Of a stretch of 64,000 nt of DNA, positions 28,201 to 35,424 are shown one piece after another. Origin of the DNA: Gordionus sp. m RMFG-2023 (lineage: Eukaryota; Nematomorpha; Gordioida; Chordodea; Parachordodidae). Both the position numbers and the translations under genes were made by a program. The notes under the pieces are model-generated. The model was not told where the DNA came from, searched no databases, and was given only the letters and a program-made list of their open reading frames with translations. Every line of letters starts with the position of its first letter. Position 1 is the stretch's first letter. The stretch spans positions 1,860,001 through 1,924,000 of the forward strand of contig NC_088777.1 of assembly GCF_954871325.1 (NCBI RefSeq), written 5' to 3'.

Positions 28201-31200
28201 ACTTTACCACGAAATAGAACCTTTAACGTAGGAGATTTTGTTTGGTACAAAATACAAGGTGATGATAAATGGTGCAAAGGTATGATCACACATAAAGAAA
28301 GTGACATGATGTTCCAATTTAAGACAAAGAAAGGTATTTTGAGAAGACATTTAGATCAAATAAGAATTAGAAACTGTTTTAACACACTTATTAATTATAC
28401 TCTAAAGATTCTTTTAAGGAGAGAAGTGTGGACAAAAATATAAAAATTACTGATGATAACGATATAACACCTATTTCTAGACCTGTGCGAATTAAACAAA
28501 AACCTGTTTATTTAAAAGACTACATAACCTAAAATATAAAATAAATATTAAATGCATAAAGTAAATTAAATATTAAAACGCTTACACTAAAACGCAAAAA
28601 ATCAAAACACTGAAAATATTATATAACAATCTTTTATCATTCTTCGTTTATTCTTATATCCAATTTGATGAACTATTATTTCTTATTATTCGCAACTTAC
28701 TGATAATAACAATTTTGAAAAATGATAATAATAACAACTGAGTACTACCAAGCAAGCTATATAACAAAATCATGATTTATGGAGACAACTTACGATAAGG
28801 ATATCAAGCTTACTATTTAAACAAACCAACGATTGTGACAAGCCAACGATATGATGACTTGTGAAACAACTTGATGAACAAATAGAAATAGAAAAATTTT
28901 ATGTTAAAATGGAGAATAGCATTAATTGAAGTTTAACATACGTCAAAAAGTAACTTATGATAACATAATTAAACTTATGTGAAAGCTTTTTAGAAGAAGG
29001 AGAATGTTATATATTCAAATTTGGACAATTCAATTTATATTTGTACTGTTGTTACAATTCAATTTATTCAAATTATATTTTTATTTTAGTTATAATTTTA
29101 TTTTATATGTTAACCTTTTTAATATTATATTCTAATTTTAAATTGTAAAAATGTTATATATACCTTATGAAAAGAGAAAGAAGTTAGTTAATAAAATATA
29201 TTTTTTAAACTCTCCTAAAAATTGTTTTTCTCTTCAGTTTTTATAAAAATAAATAAATCAAATTTTCTCTTTATTTTTTAAACTGTCCCTCTTTTTTAAA
29301 AACCTGTCCAGAGTTTGAAGAAAAAAAAATTGCGATTTCATTTTGAAAGATTTTTTTTTGTGGTAAAATATTTTTGTTCAAAATGTTTTTTTCCCCCAAA
29401 AAAACTCTGCTGACAACAGAAAGCAAAGATTTCAGGGACCAAACAGGCGAGGAGCAATTGACCTCGGATGATAGAGTGATATTGGAACGTTTACTCAAGC
29501 AGAGAGAGGAATTCCTTAATCCCATATACCATCAAGTCGCTGTCGCCTTCGCGGACCTTCACGACAGACCCGGCCGTATGCTAGAGATGGGTGTTATCAA
29601 AGTAATTTTTAGATTCCCCCTTAAAATTCTGCCTTGTTGTGTAAGAGCACCAAAAAAAGGGCCATGAATTCCTGTTATTTCTATCGGGCCCAATGACATA
29701 TAATAATAATACCTAGACAGACGATGCATTCATAATAATGATGCATTTTCAAGCGTCGCAGAAAGCATATCAGCTGGACCCGCCATTTTGTTAACCCATA
29801 TTACCAATAATTCTCATGTTAAAAATTAACTATTAAATTGGTAACATGTTTCCTTGATATCTCGATGAATAGGCAATTCTTTAACAAAGTTTTACGTCAG
29901 ACATTGGAATAAATTGGCCTCTCGTTTAAAATTTTCAATGATATGGGTAATTTAAAATGACGTCCTCAGCTGTTTTCATTGATGTACATTTTTAATGAAT
30001 GCATTGTCAGATTTAGGTATTTATTATATGTCATTGATCGGACCCAAATTTTTCTAGATTTTATGGACCTTCGATCCACCTATTTATTCATTTTTTTTCT
30101 CAAAAAGGAAATCGTTGAATGGAAGGATGCCAGAAAATTTTTCTATTGGCGCTTCCGGCGTTTGATCCTCGAAACGAATGTTAAAAATTTGGTTAAATCT
30201 TGCTTGCCCACCCTAGGTCGCCATGAGAGCGATGACCAAGCCCACATATTGTCGACCATCCACAGATGGTTTTTAGAGGACAAAGGATCCCAAAAGGTAT
30301 ATATATATATTTTTTTAACTCTTCAACGTGCGTATTAATTGATCACACTGTCATGATTTTAATGCGTTATTCGCTTTTATCGATACATTTTAGAGTGAGC
30401 GTTTAGGTTGAACTTATGCAGTCTAAATTCGCGACAAATACCCTAAAAAAATCCGAATTTACTTTTAATGATAGCTCCATTTTTTTTTTGTTTTTGGTTG
30501 TCCAGTCAAAAAAAATATCGAACTCATATAGTTCACATTTAAACCAATACCTACCCCAAAGAAGTTTAGGTAATTTAATTTCTTGTTCGTTCTATATTAT
30601 GTGTTGATTTAGTTTTATCCCTTTTAATTCAACATGTTTGTTTTGTAAAGGAGATGATTGGCCTTCACTACGCCAATCAGAAAATAGATTGTTTTGTAAA
30701 GGAGATGATTAAGCAATTACTATCCATAAAAGATATTAAAAAATTATACCCCATACCATATTTTTTTTTACCGGATATTTCTTTTACGTAGAATCGAAAC
30801 AGCTCGAACTAGAAAAAAAAAATTTTGGTTCCTGCATTTTATTTTTGGAAAAAATGGAGCCCCGGTTTTTAAATGATTTTACCGGATTCCGAAAGTTCTA
30901 TTTCCGGTTATAAACACTAAAAAAAAATCAAATCCTATTATATTATAAGTCGTATCTCTGGGACGATAACGCCAGCATGGTAGACTGGTACGAACGCCAA
31001 TTGGATTCGCTCAAGGGTGACTCTTCGATCATACGCGAAAATATCGCCGTGCTCAAGAAACAGAAAATAATCGATGACATGAAAAAGTCAGTCTACGATT
31101 TTTAAATATAAAAAAAAAAATGAGTTTATTTATTATGGGGATTTGGGGAACTATTTAATTTTCCCGCCAAATGTGAAATATTTTCCGGCTCTTAATTTTA

Positions 31201-31490
31201 TAATTAATGGCGCTTGATCTTCTATTTGAATTTCCAGGAGCATATCTGCCAATTCAGAGGACGCCTTAGACGTGGCCGTAGCTATAACCCAAACACTAAA
31301 CCCACACCAGCTCGAAGAATTGTCGAATCTGATCAATCAAACCAGGGCCCGCTCTCCTATCCCCGATATTCCTTCCTTACCCGATCTCCAAACCAATAGT
31401 CTTGCTCAAAGGAATGAGACAGAAACTCAAACGCTGCCGGATATACTCCCGGCTAACATCGATAATTCTAATATAACGGGCAATGATTGA
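505..31490 (+). CDS. ACC: Acetyl-CoA carboxylase, 3' part of gene (39 coding exons, 5' end outside window)
   Basis: Multidomain, biotin-dependent acetyl-CoA carboxylase, which makes malonyl-CoA from acetyl-CoA, bicarbonate and ATP: the committed step of cytosolic fatty acid synthesis and, as malonyl-CoA, a brake on mitochondrial fatty acid import. I matched consecutive translated segments to remembered animal and yeast ACC sequences. All 39 exons join at AG/GT borders in continuous phase and total about 6.05 kb of coding sequence, or about 2,000 residues. The order is pre-carrier linker, biotin carrier with EVMKM, central region, and carboxyltransferase with NSGARIG, ARLGGIP and [10 protein letters not shown]. 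The biotin carboxylase domain and start codon lie upstream of the window; the ATG at 523 is internal. The chain is longer than the matching part of vertebrate ACC1 because of several low-complexity inserts. The stop is TGA at 31488-31490. Introns range from under 100 bp to 6.4 kb. I see no in-frame damage, so this looks like a working gene. Confidence 0.96.
803..1090. repeat. Diverged tandem duplication of about 100 bp (ACC intron 1)
   Basis: GCTAGAAAAGGGGCGAGGAC at 806 and GTTAGAAAAGGGGCAAGATC at 984 start two similar blocks. They continue through GTCACGT, AATGAATCGATA or AATGGATCGATA, and TTGTTTCCG to TTACTTAGAAACCTT-type ends. Spacing is about 180 bp. Confidence 0.7.
2718..2860. mobile_element. 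hAT-like MITE family 2 fragment (ACC intron)
   Basis: Fragment with GATGGCTAACTCAATATTTT, then CCATCTATGAGCAAAATCTT and AGTAATATTTTTCTGGATAG, the central blocks of family 2. Both tips are missing. It lies about 170 bp before the biotin-carrier exon. Confidence 0.65.
3035..3970 (+). CDS. ACC: ACC exons 5-6: biotin carboxyl carrier (BCCP) domain
   Basis: Exons at 3035-3149 and 3880-3970. Exon 5 reads [20 protein letters not shown] followed by [12 protein letters not shown]. The Lys of EVMKM, the residue that receives biotin by an amide bond in this family, is codon 3112-3114. Exon 6 reads [20 protein letters not shown] and closes the lipoyl/biotinyl-type barrel with [11 protein letters not shown]. 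The carrier swings biotin between the carboxylase active site (outside the window) and the carboxyltransferase site encoded further on. The exon 5 acceptor is AACAG; its donor splits an Ile codon (AT|A). Confidence 0.95.
4337..8050 (+). CDS. ACC: ACC exons 7-16: N-terminal half of central region
   Basis: Exons at 4337-4669, 4789-5012, 5203-5433, 5748-5847, 6184-6297, 6824-6913, 7171-7289, 7403-7453, 7638-7760 and 7957-8050. Landmarks are [103 protein letters not shown] and [15 protein letters not shown]. All are recognisable in animal ACC. In known structures this region is a non-catalytic helical scaffold that holds the two active sites at the right distance and carries regulatory loops. Exon 7 opens with about 50 residues rich in Pro, Ala and Ser that I cannot align. 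Exon 14 is only 51 bp; its donor is fixed by needing to complete a Trp codon (TG|G) ahead of AMVPARQQE. Confidence 0.9.
8850..8992. mobile_element. hAT-like MITE family 2 fragment (ACC intron)
   Basis: Fragment with CCCATCTATGAGTAAAATCT and ATATCGAGTTAGCCGTTTTT followed by TTGCTCAAATC. Tips lost. In the 2.2-kb intron between ACC exons 16 and 17. Confidence 0.6.
9511..9700. mobile_element. hAT-like MITE family 2, right end lost (ACC intron)
   Basis: Begins TAGTGTTGTTAAGCGACTCG and follows the family with CGATATTTTAACCAGGAAAA and GAGTAAAATCTTCAGATTTG. The right terminal repeat is missing or replaced by AT-rich sequence. Confidence 0.7.
10295..12895 (+). CDS. ACC: ACC exons 17-20: C-terminal half of central region
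   Basis: Exons at 10295-10612, 10918-11100, 11733-11841 and 12676-12895. Exon 17 starts [15 protein letters not shown] and, after a variable Ser/Thr/Pro stretch, returns to [11 protein letters not shown]. Exon 18 is strongly conserved: [20 protein letters not shown], then [20 protein letters not shown]. Exon 19 holds [20 protein letters not shown], and exon 20 [32 protein letters not shown] and [14 protein letters not shown]. The piece before RRLTFLI is about 40 residues longer than I expect from vertebrate ACC1. The following introns carry a CT-rich microsatellite (11111-11247) and a family 2 transposon (12344-12567). Confidence 0.93.
11111..11247. repeat. CT/TTCTC microsatellite (ACC intron)
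   Basis: Irregular run of TCTCT and TTCTC units right after the exon 18 donor. Polypyrimidine on the coding strand. Several open frames reading Ser/Leu/Phe or Arg/Glu/Lys across it are artefacts. Confidence 0.93.
11249..11690. repeat. Diverged tandem duplication of about 230-250 bp (ACC intron)
   Basis: The block with GATAAGGAAATTATTTGCAA, CCGTAAAACGTTGCAAATGA, CAGGGAATCACTATTGCCAT and TGTCTGAGTCTAACTATAAT recurs from about 11503 with AATAAGGAAATTATTTACGT, CTGTAAAACGTCACAACTGA, CAGGGAATATCTATTGCTAT and TGTCTGAGTCTAAGCTATAT. Two old copies, non-coding. Confidence 0.8.
12344..12567. mobile_element. hAT-like MITE family 2 (ACC intron)
   Basis: Tips CGGTGTCGTTAAACGACTCG and GGGCCGTTTAACAACACCA, with flanks CTAAAAAAC on the left and CTAAAAAC on the right, a target duplication differing by one A in a run. 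Inner sequence TAGTCAAATCTCAAGGCATA and CCGGCTAAAATACGGAG is typical of the family. Confidence 0.8.
12955..13238. mobile_element. hAT-like MITE family 1, copy 1 (ACC intron)
   Basis: Palindromic non-autonomous element starting CAATGACATATGATAATA and ending ATTATGTGTCATTG, flanked by imperfect 8-bp duplications CGTGTATG (12947-12954) and CGTGTAAA (13239-13246). The tip CAATG fits the YARNG terminal pattern of hAT transposons, and an 8-bp duplication is the hAT size. It shares inner blocks GGGGACGCCATTTTGATTAC and GGTTACCAAAATGGCG with the five other copies in the window. No coding capacity. Confidence 0.8.
13459..14027. repeat. Large foldback repeat of about 570 bp (ACC intron)
   Basis: Left arm AAGATTATGATAATGGGTCA mirrors right arm TTCCTTATCATAATCTT. 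Further in, GAATCGATCAAAAAA mirrors TTTTTTGATCGAT, and TTTAGCCTCCTCTCCCTAGC with GGAGATATCTAAGG mirrors CCTTAGATATCTAAG with AAAGCTAGGAGGCTAAA. The pattern fits a foldback DNA element; no flanking duplication was identified. Confidence 0.65.
14168..15345 (+). CDS. ACC: ACC exons 21-24: end of central region and entry to carboxyltransferase
   Basis: Exons at 14168-14279, 14511-14669, 14752-14842 and 15172-15345. Exon 21 reads [20 protein letters not shown]. Exon 22 reads [20 protein letters not shown] and then [20 protein letters not shown], the well-conserved run before the carboxyltransferase. Exon 23 is a variable, Lys/Glu-rich linker ([14 protein letters not shown], then TKESESK). Exon 24 holds [20 protein letters not shown] and [20 protein letters not shown], where the carboxyltransferase domain starts in relatives. 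Junction phases 1, 0, 0, 1 are consistent with neighbours. Confidence 0.94.
15346..16522. other. ACC intron 24, 1.2 kb
   Basis: AT-rich, with a 16-base G run at 16120-16135. No repeat family or gene recognised. Confidence 0.7.
16523..19963 (+). CDS. ACC: ACC exons 25-29: N-terminal subdomain of carboxyltransferase
   Basis: Exons at 16523-16740, 17215-17470, 18184-18281, 19473-19673 and 19897-19963. Exon 25 reads [20 protein letters not shown] and [15 protein letters not shown], the glycine loop of the crotonase-like fold. Exon 26 gives [14 protein letters not shown], an unalignable stretch of about 50 residues, and [12 protein letters not shown]. Exon 27 has [20 protein letters not shown], exon 28 [20 protein letters not shown] with [13 protein letters not shown], and exon 29 [17 protein letters not shown]. 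This subdomain, with the next, binds acetyl-CoA and carboxybiotin at the dimer interface. The exon 25 acceptor (TTAAG at 16522) has a weak pyrimidine tract but is the only one that keeps frame. Confidence 0.93.
17026..17160. mobile_element. GC-rich repeat family 3 copy (ACC intron)
   Basis: GGAGACCTGCAGAGGTACCA opens the copy, followed by TGGTCCGGCCCGGATTTTTT and GGCCCGGTCCGTGTACCCGG. It is in reverse orientation to the copy at 22174. A 73-codon frame across it is chance. Ends about 55 bp before ACC exon 26. Confidence 0.62.
17667..17862. mobile_element. hAT-like MITE family 2 with perfect 8-bp duplication (ACC intron)
   Basis: Starts TAGTGTTGTTAAACGG and ends CCGTTTAACAACACTA, near-perfect terminal inverted repeats. 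Flanks are TATTTGAC on both sides (17659-17666 and 17863-17870). The tip TAGTG fits the hAT YARNG rule. The inside holds a second palindrome around TATTTTAGCC/GGCTAAAATA-type blocks and the phrase AGATTTTGCTCA. Non-coding. This copy defines family 2. Confidence 0.82.
18282..19472. other. ACC intron 27, 1.2 kb
   Basis: Only the (CTTT)n array at 19141-19219 stands out. No other feature seen. Confidence 0.7.
19141..19219. repeat. (CTTT)n microsatellite (ACC intron)
   Basis: About 79 bp of near-perfect tetranucleotide CTTT repeat. Open frames reading KKERKKER or FFLSFFLS across it are artefacts. Confidence 0.97.
20168..22564 (+). CDS. ACC: ACC exons 30-34: catalytic core of carboxyltransferase
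   Basis: Exons at 20168-20374, 20607-20761, 21185-21320, 21743-21920 and 22410-22564. Exon 30 begins [17 protein letters not shown], then has a roughly 45-residue Ser/Pro/Asn-rich insert, then [10 protein letters not shown]. Exon 31 reads [40 protein letters not shown] and [10 protein letters not shown]. Exon 32 holds [20 protein letters not shown] and [13 protein letters not shown]. Exon 33 reads [40 protein letters not shown] and [10 protein letters not shown]. Exon 34 gives [18 protein letters not shown]. The ARLGGIP and FSGGMK motifs are the most conserved of the ACC carboxyltransferase family. Confidence 0.95.
22174..22348. mobile_element. GC-rich repeat family 3, probable hAT-like MITE (ACC intron)
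   Basis: Starts CAGGGACCTGTAAACCCTGC and ends GGTACCTCCGCGGGACTCTG, a loose terminal inverted repeat with CAGGG/CTCTG tips. The body is GGCC-rich (ACTGGGCCGTGCCC, GACTGGGCCGGCCC) and very different from the AT-rich intron. Flanks ATTTTTGT and ATTCTTAT match at 6 of 8 bases. Related copies recur across the window. Confidence 0.65.
22890..29601 (+). CDS. ACC: ACC exons 35-36: variable insert, then C-terminal carboxyltransferase, split by a 6.4-kb intron
   Basis: Exon 35 (22890-23036) encodes a polar, Ser/Thr/Lys-rich stretch starting [20 protein letters not shown] and ending [12 protein letters not shown]; vertebrate ACC has only a short linker here. Exon 36 (29420-29601) returns to conserved sequence: [40 protein letters not shown]. 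Phase fixes the exon 36 acceptor at GACAACAG (29419) and joins A|AA as Lys. The intron between them (23037-29419) is the longest in the gene and contains the LTR-element fossils. Exon 35 is less certain as coding because it rests on phase, open frame and composition rather than on homology. Confidence 0.85.
23924..25895 (-). mobile_element. LTR element fossil: RNase H and integrase part, minus-strand copy
   Basis: Minus-strand counterpart of the right arm. It shows RNase H ([33 protein letters not shown]) and integrase with a core pattern that includes [17 protein letters not shown] and [20 protein letters not shown]. The C-terminal integrase region contains [17 protein letters not shown]. 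The flank 23924-24360 matches the right flank up to just before the inferred polypurine tract. Broken fossil. Confidence 0.87.
25896..27080 (+). mobile_element. LTR element fossil: protease end and reverse transcriptase part
   Basis: Part of the broken Ty3/gypsy-type element. Recognisable pieces are a protease-to-RT linker around [11 protein letters not shown], the RT core ([62 protein letters not shown]), the catalytic FYIDD box near 26645, and the thumb/connection region ([28 protein letters not shown]). This part has no counterpart in the minus-strand copy. Treated as a fossil. Confidence 0.88.
27081..28480 (+). mobile_element. LTR element fossil: RNase H and integrase part, plus-strand copy
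   Basis: RNase H signatures ([44 protein letters not shown]), then the zinc-finger region of integrase ([17 protein letters not shown]) and catalytic core remnants ([17 protein letters not shown]). It is the right arm of the large inverted repeat. Its integrase core is incomplete relative to the minus-strand copy. Broken fossil. Confidence 0.87.
28994..29300 (+). repeat. Probable 3' LTR of the plus-strand element, preceded by polypurine tract
   Basis: After the inverted arm ends near 28993 comes a purine run (AAGAAGGAGAA) followed by TGTTATATATTC at about 29003. This is the arrangement expected of a polypurine tract and LTR start in this family. The right border is not defined; AT-rich sequence runs to the ACC acceptor at 29419. 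No second LTR copy is in the window, so the call is inferred from position. Confidence 0.45.
29691..30036. mobile_element. hAT-like MITE family 1, copy 2 (ACC intron)
   Basis: Begins CAATGACATATAATAATACC and ends TTTATTATATGTCATTG, with flanking duplications ATCGGGCC (29683-29690) and ATCGGACC (30037-30044), 7 of 8 matching. It lies between ACC exons 36 and 37, with its right tip about 70 bp before the exon 37 acceptor. Inner blocks match family 1 in the opposite order to copy 1, as expected of a palindrome. Confidence 0.8.
30108..31490 (+). CDS. ACC: ACC exons 37-39: C-terminus and stop
   Basis: Exons at 30108-30296, 30950-31086 and 31238-31490. Exon 37 reads [20 protein letters not shown], the highly conserved W..R.FFYWR.RR motif, and ends [17 protein letters not shown]. 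Exon 38 begins [20 protein letters not shown] and contains [20 protein letters not shown]. Exon 39 starts after TTTCCAG, reads [20 protein letters not shown] and [15 protein letters not shown], and ends in a tail of about 50 residues rich in Pro, Asn and Thr before TGA. The tail has no match I recall and is longer than in vertebrate ACC. No clear polyadenylation signal was identified downstream. Confidence 0.93.
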
Positions 31491-34400
31491 TTGAATGACA
31501 TTAATACGGCTAACATCGATAATTTCTGATATAACCGCCACTGATCTATTCAAGTAACATTGATAGACTCATACATTTATGGCGGTTATAATCAATGTCA
31601 TTGGCTGCAGTGGACGCCATTTTATTGCATATAATTTGACAATTTATAAAACATCGAAAATGTACATTTTTACACAAAAATTTATTTTACTGTAACATTG
31701 TTTCCCTTTTTTTTCGACGAATTTTATTTTGTGTGACAACTTTCGGTCAATATTGACACACATATTTAGCTACGAAAAAGAGAAATTCATCAAGAAAATA
31801 TTCTATGTATCTTGATAATTTTGAAAATATTTTATGAATTTATGTTTAAATATCTTGTCCATAGAAGGCATAATTAACAAACAACGATGAAATAATTTTT
31901 ATTTTGCAATATTGAAAATGTTAAAAGTCAGTCAGCCTTCTTGGAGTTTTTTTTTATAATAACAAGTTAGATTATTTTTTTTTTCACTTATTATTGATAT
32001 CATAAAATATATATTATAAAAAAAAAACTAAACCGCATTTTTTGTTATCCATATTTTTTTTTATATGCACCTTATATTTAACAAATGTTCTTAGTAAATG
32101 ATAATCATGTTTGATTTATTAATATCCTTTTTGTTGAGCTTTTAAAAAAAAATTTATTTTGAACAAACGAAAAACGAATCCCGGACACTAGAGATCTTCA
32201 AAAGTAGGCCCAAACCCGGCTCGGCCGGAACGGGCTTCGTGGCCGGTAAAACTTTTTAAAAAAATTTACGGGCCGGGCCTGAAAAATTTGGCCCATGCAT
32301 ATCACTACCTGACACTACCCAATTTTGATATTTTTTTTAAAAAAATGTTTAATCTTTCAAAAAAAAATTATAAATTTCATTCTAAACTTTTAAGTAAAGC
32401 AAGCAAATAATAGGTAAAATTTAGCTCATCCGCTTACAATAAACGAGGTCTAAGAAGGGTAAACTAAAATTCAGATATTTGAAGTTCGAAATTTATATTT
32501 TCCTTCGATATAAACTAATTAATTAAAATTTAATGGAAAAATTTTAGGGTATGTATTCCAAATATGACGGCATACATTTTCGGTGAAATCAGATTTAATA
32601 ATTTTTTAAAAAAACGCTCAAAAAATGATTTATTGTTGAAAAAATAACACATTGCCGGGAAAAAACACATGGACGCTAACATATATCTATATTCTAAGAG
32701 ATGGTATATCATTCCTCGCAACATACATTTACCAAGTTGGTTTCAGAAGAAGGAAAAAGCTCGATTCTTTTTGGATCAGAATCCATAATTATGCGATTAT
32801 CGATGCACGAACTCGCAGACTAGACCATAAACGCTCTTTCGAAGACTTACATTGTATTAAAATCATATGTGTCAAGTGTCTATCCCAAAATATATAGAAT
32901 AATTATTGATTCAACAATGCCATTTATGGTAACTAACAGCAACCTAACTGATCCATATTTACGCTTTTCCTGATTTGACTTGGCGGATTCCATTAAAATA
33001 TTAATAATTTTAACGCTCAATGATTGGTAAGGTTGAAAAGAATAAATAAACGCGGATGGTTGGGTTAACTCACCCCCCTTTTTTTTAACTGTTATGTCCC
33101 ACTCAAATTTTTATTGCTGAGATATGGATATTTTGGAAATTTATTAAATTATGAAAAAAAATTTGAGGATTAAAGTAATTAAATCAACATTTTATATATA
33201 TAAAAAAAAAGGTTTAATCAAATTGATCATCAAATTTTTTTAAATGATTTAAAGATACCCAAGGAGCTTTATGAGTAAGAGGCTAAATTAGTTCATCTGC
33301 TCTTGTTTATAAGTTGGATCCATTTTTTTGTACGCCCTTCTTAACCTAGTCAATACCAGCAATTAACTAATTGTTAGAATGATATAGTAGCTGGCTACGG
33401 ATACATGAGTGGGGTTAACTAAAAATTTGGTCGTTAATTTTTTAAAATATTCTAAACCCTCCCAGTTTGTATGAGAAAGTCGCTAAGTTAATTCTCAACT
33501 ATGCCAGATTTATGCGTTCTATTCCTCGGAGAAAACCTATTTTTCAGGAACCATTTTTTTCTTTAGCAAGCCAGCGCCAGCAGTTAGCTGATGGTTAGAG
33601 AAATAGTATCAAGCCAACAAGGGGCTGGCCTAATATATATTTTAGTCATATGTTTAAGTAATTCGCCCCCCCCCCCATATTTCTAATCATTTTAAAAATT
33701 TTTTATTGAAATTGTTTTTGTCTCCAGGACATATTTTATGATCTCCTTGATTCGATGCCTATTAAATTTGTTTTTACCAATTATTATTTAAATGCCATTT
33801 ACAAGTGGACAATCATGTCCTAAATTGATATTTCTATTAACTTTAATAAAAGAATAACAAACAAAAATTTTAATGACGTCAAAAGACTTTTTTTGAGATT
33901 ATAACTTCATACATGGTAACGGATGTTTATGATAATTTGTAATAGACATTTAATGTCTATATACGGAAAATTTATTGGAATAATTATTTATTGATTTTTA
34001 TTTAAAATCGATACGATATGCTTACGCAAAAAGAAAAATTAAAAATTCTTTATCCGTTTCATAGATTATGTACTTAATTAGGGTACATACATTATCCTAA
34101 TTATTGGAATATAATGTATATTATAATTATAAATTTGGGCCTATTATTAACCGTTGTATTCTATCGGGCTCTCCTGGGCGTAATGTTAAAGAATTTATTT
34201 TAAATTGATGCTTAGCGGTTGTTAAACAAACATAGATTGGCTGGATATTAATCAAACCAATATATATTAACTAAATGAGATATTTTCCCAAAACGAGAGT
34301 TACATCTACCCCACCCCCCTCTCCTCACCTTTGTGCAAATACTAAGGCGTAGATATACAAGATAATATTTGTTTGAGTTAAAATATCTTGATAATAGAGA

Positions 34401-35276
34401 TTTTTATAAAAATGCGATTAATGCTGAGTTATTCACCAAGAAATTAATACTGAAGAATAATGTGACTAAGGTATGGATGGATAAGGGGAGTATTAGGAAC
34501 AACCCTCGATGATATTTTGAAAACATAGATATATATATATTTTATTTTGCTGTTTGTAGTCTTGAACCATGGAGAAGAGAGAGAGGGGATTTTCTCACTT
34601 TATTGATTTAAAAATTGACCATCTATCCCCATAGGTTTGTCCCGGTCCGAAAATCAATATTTTAAAAATTGATTCAGTTTGCCCCAGCCCCAACTTCAAG
34701 TAGTTTTGGGTTGGGGTAGATACGGAGTTCTAATATTAATCGCGTGCATTGTTTCCGCGTATAAATGGCGCGAAAGAAACCCGAATAAAAATTTCGTCGC
34801 CTAATTTTTTGGATTTATTTATCCTCGCAAAAAAAAAAAAATTACGTTGTACGTTTTCTTTGTTCTCCTTTTTCGTTCGAGTAAATTTACACAACTTTTC
34901 ACGTATAATCTTTAGATCCTCTTGTAAAAAAAAAAATTGTTATGTTATATGTTATAACATAATGTTATGTAATTTAATTAGCCGGGATTTATTTAACGCA
35001 TTATCGGTTTCGATTAAAATAAAATATAATATGTATAAATGTTATTTTTTATATTATTTTGAAAGGATAATAATTGAATTATAATGTCTTTCTTTGCCAA
35101 AAAAAAAATATAAATTACCTATAATTATAAAAATAATATATAATTTTGGTCAAATTAGAATTTATTTTAATAAACTGGAGTAATAATAAATTTTTGGCTG
35201 ACAAAATACGAGTTTTTTTTTTTAAAAAACAACAAATTTAAGATATGCTATAATGATCATGGGTAGGGTTAAGAAT
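31491..35276. other. Downstream of ACC: no gene seen
   Basis: Very AT-rich. Contains a family 3 copy (32188-32312) and an old tandem duplication around 33240-33640 (paired GAG/GCTAA, TTAGCTGATGGTTAGA-like blocks). Presumed to include the ACC 3' UTR, but no polyadenylation signal could be placed with confidence. Confidence 0.6.
32188..32312. mobile_element. GC-rich repeat family 3 copy (downstream of ACC)
   Basis: Contains AGGCCCAAACCCGGCTCGGC and TTTACGGGCCGGGCCTGAAA in AT-rich surroundings. Borders are approximate; no target duplication seen. Confidence 0.55.
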
Positions 35277-35424
35277 TAGTGTTATTAAACGGTTCGCTTT
35301 GAGCCGATTTTTTAAAAAAGGGCCAACTCAATATTACATCTAGAAAAATGTTATGCAAGCCTAAAGATTTAGCTCGAGGAACAAAGGTCTAGAGATATAT
35401 TAGCCGTTTAACTCCACTCCACTA
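35277..35424. mobile_element. hAT-like MITE family 2, internally shortened (intergenic)
   Basis: Starts TAGTGTTATTAAACGGTTCG and ends CCACTCCACTA, flanked by TTAAGAAT (35269-35276) and GTAAGAAT (35425-35432), 7 of 8 matching. About 150 bp, shorter than full copies, so it has lost inner sequence. Confidence 0.75.

Larger units (their letters stand above)
23924..29300. mobile_element. Broken Ty3/gypsy-type LTR retroelement, two partial copies in inverted orientation
   Basis: Fossil LTR retroelement inside the 6.4-kb ACC intron. A minus-strand part (about 23924-25895) carries RNase H and integrase segments. A longer plus-strand part (about 25896-29300) carries the end of protease, reverse transcriptase, RNase H, integrase and probable 3' LTR sequence. 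The shared RNase H-integrase portions form inverted arms of about 1.9 kb (23924-25895 against about 27139-28993) that differ by only a few percent by eye, suggesting a fairly recent origin. The right arm's end region has an extra insert of about 65 bp. No gag and no 5' LTR are seen. The element is broken at several points. Family call rests on the domain order reverse transcriptase, RNase H, integrase and on the FYIDD box. Confidence 0.9.

Noticed and set aside
31491-32500. Polyadenylation signal for ACC
   Set aside because: An AATAAA near 32435 is about 950 bp past the stop, beyond a repeat copy; in such AT-rich DNA a single hexamer is not evidence.
34749-35084. 111-codon open frame
   Set aside because: Low-complexity Phe/Lys/Ile/Asn translation of AT-rich DNA with no conserved motif.
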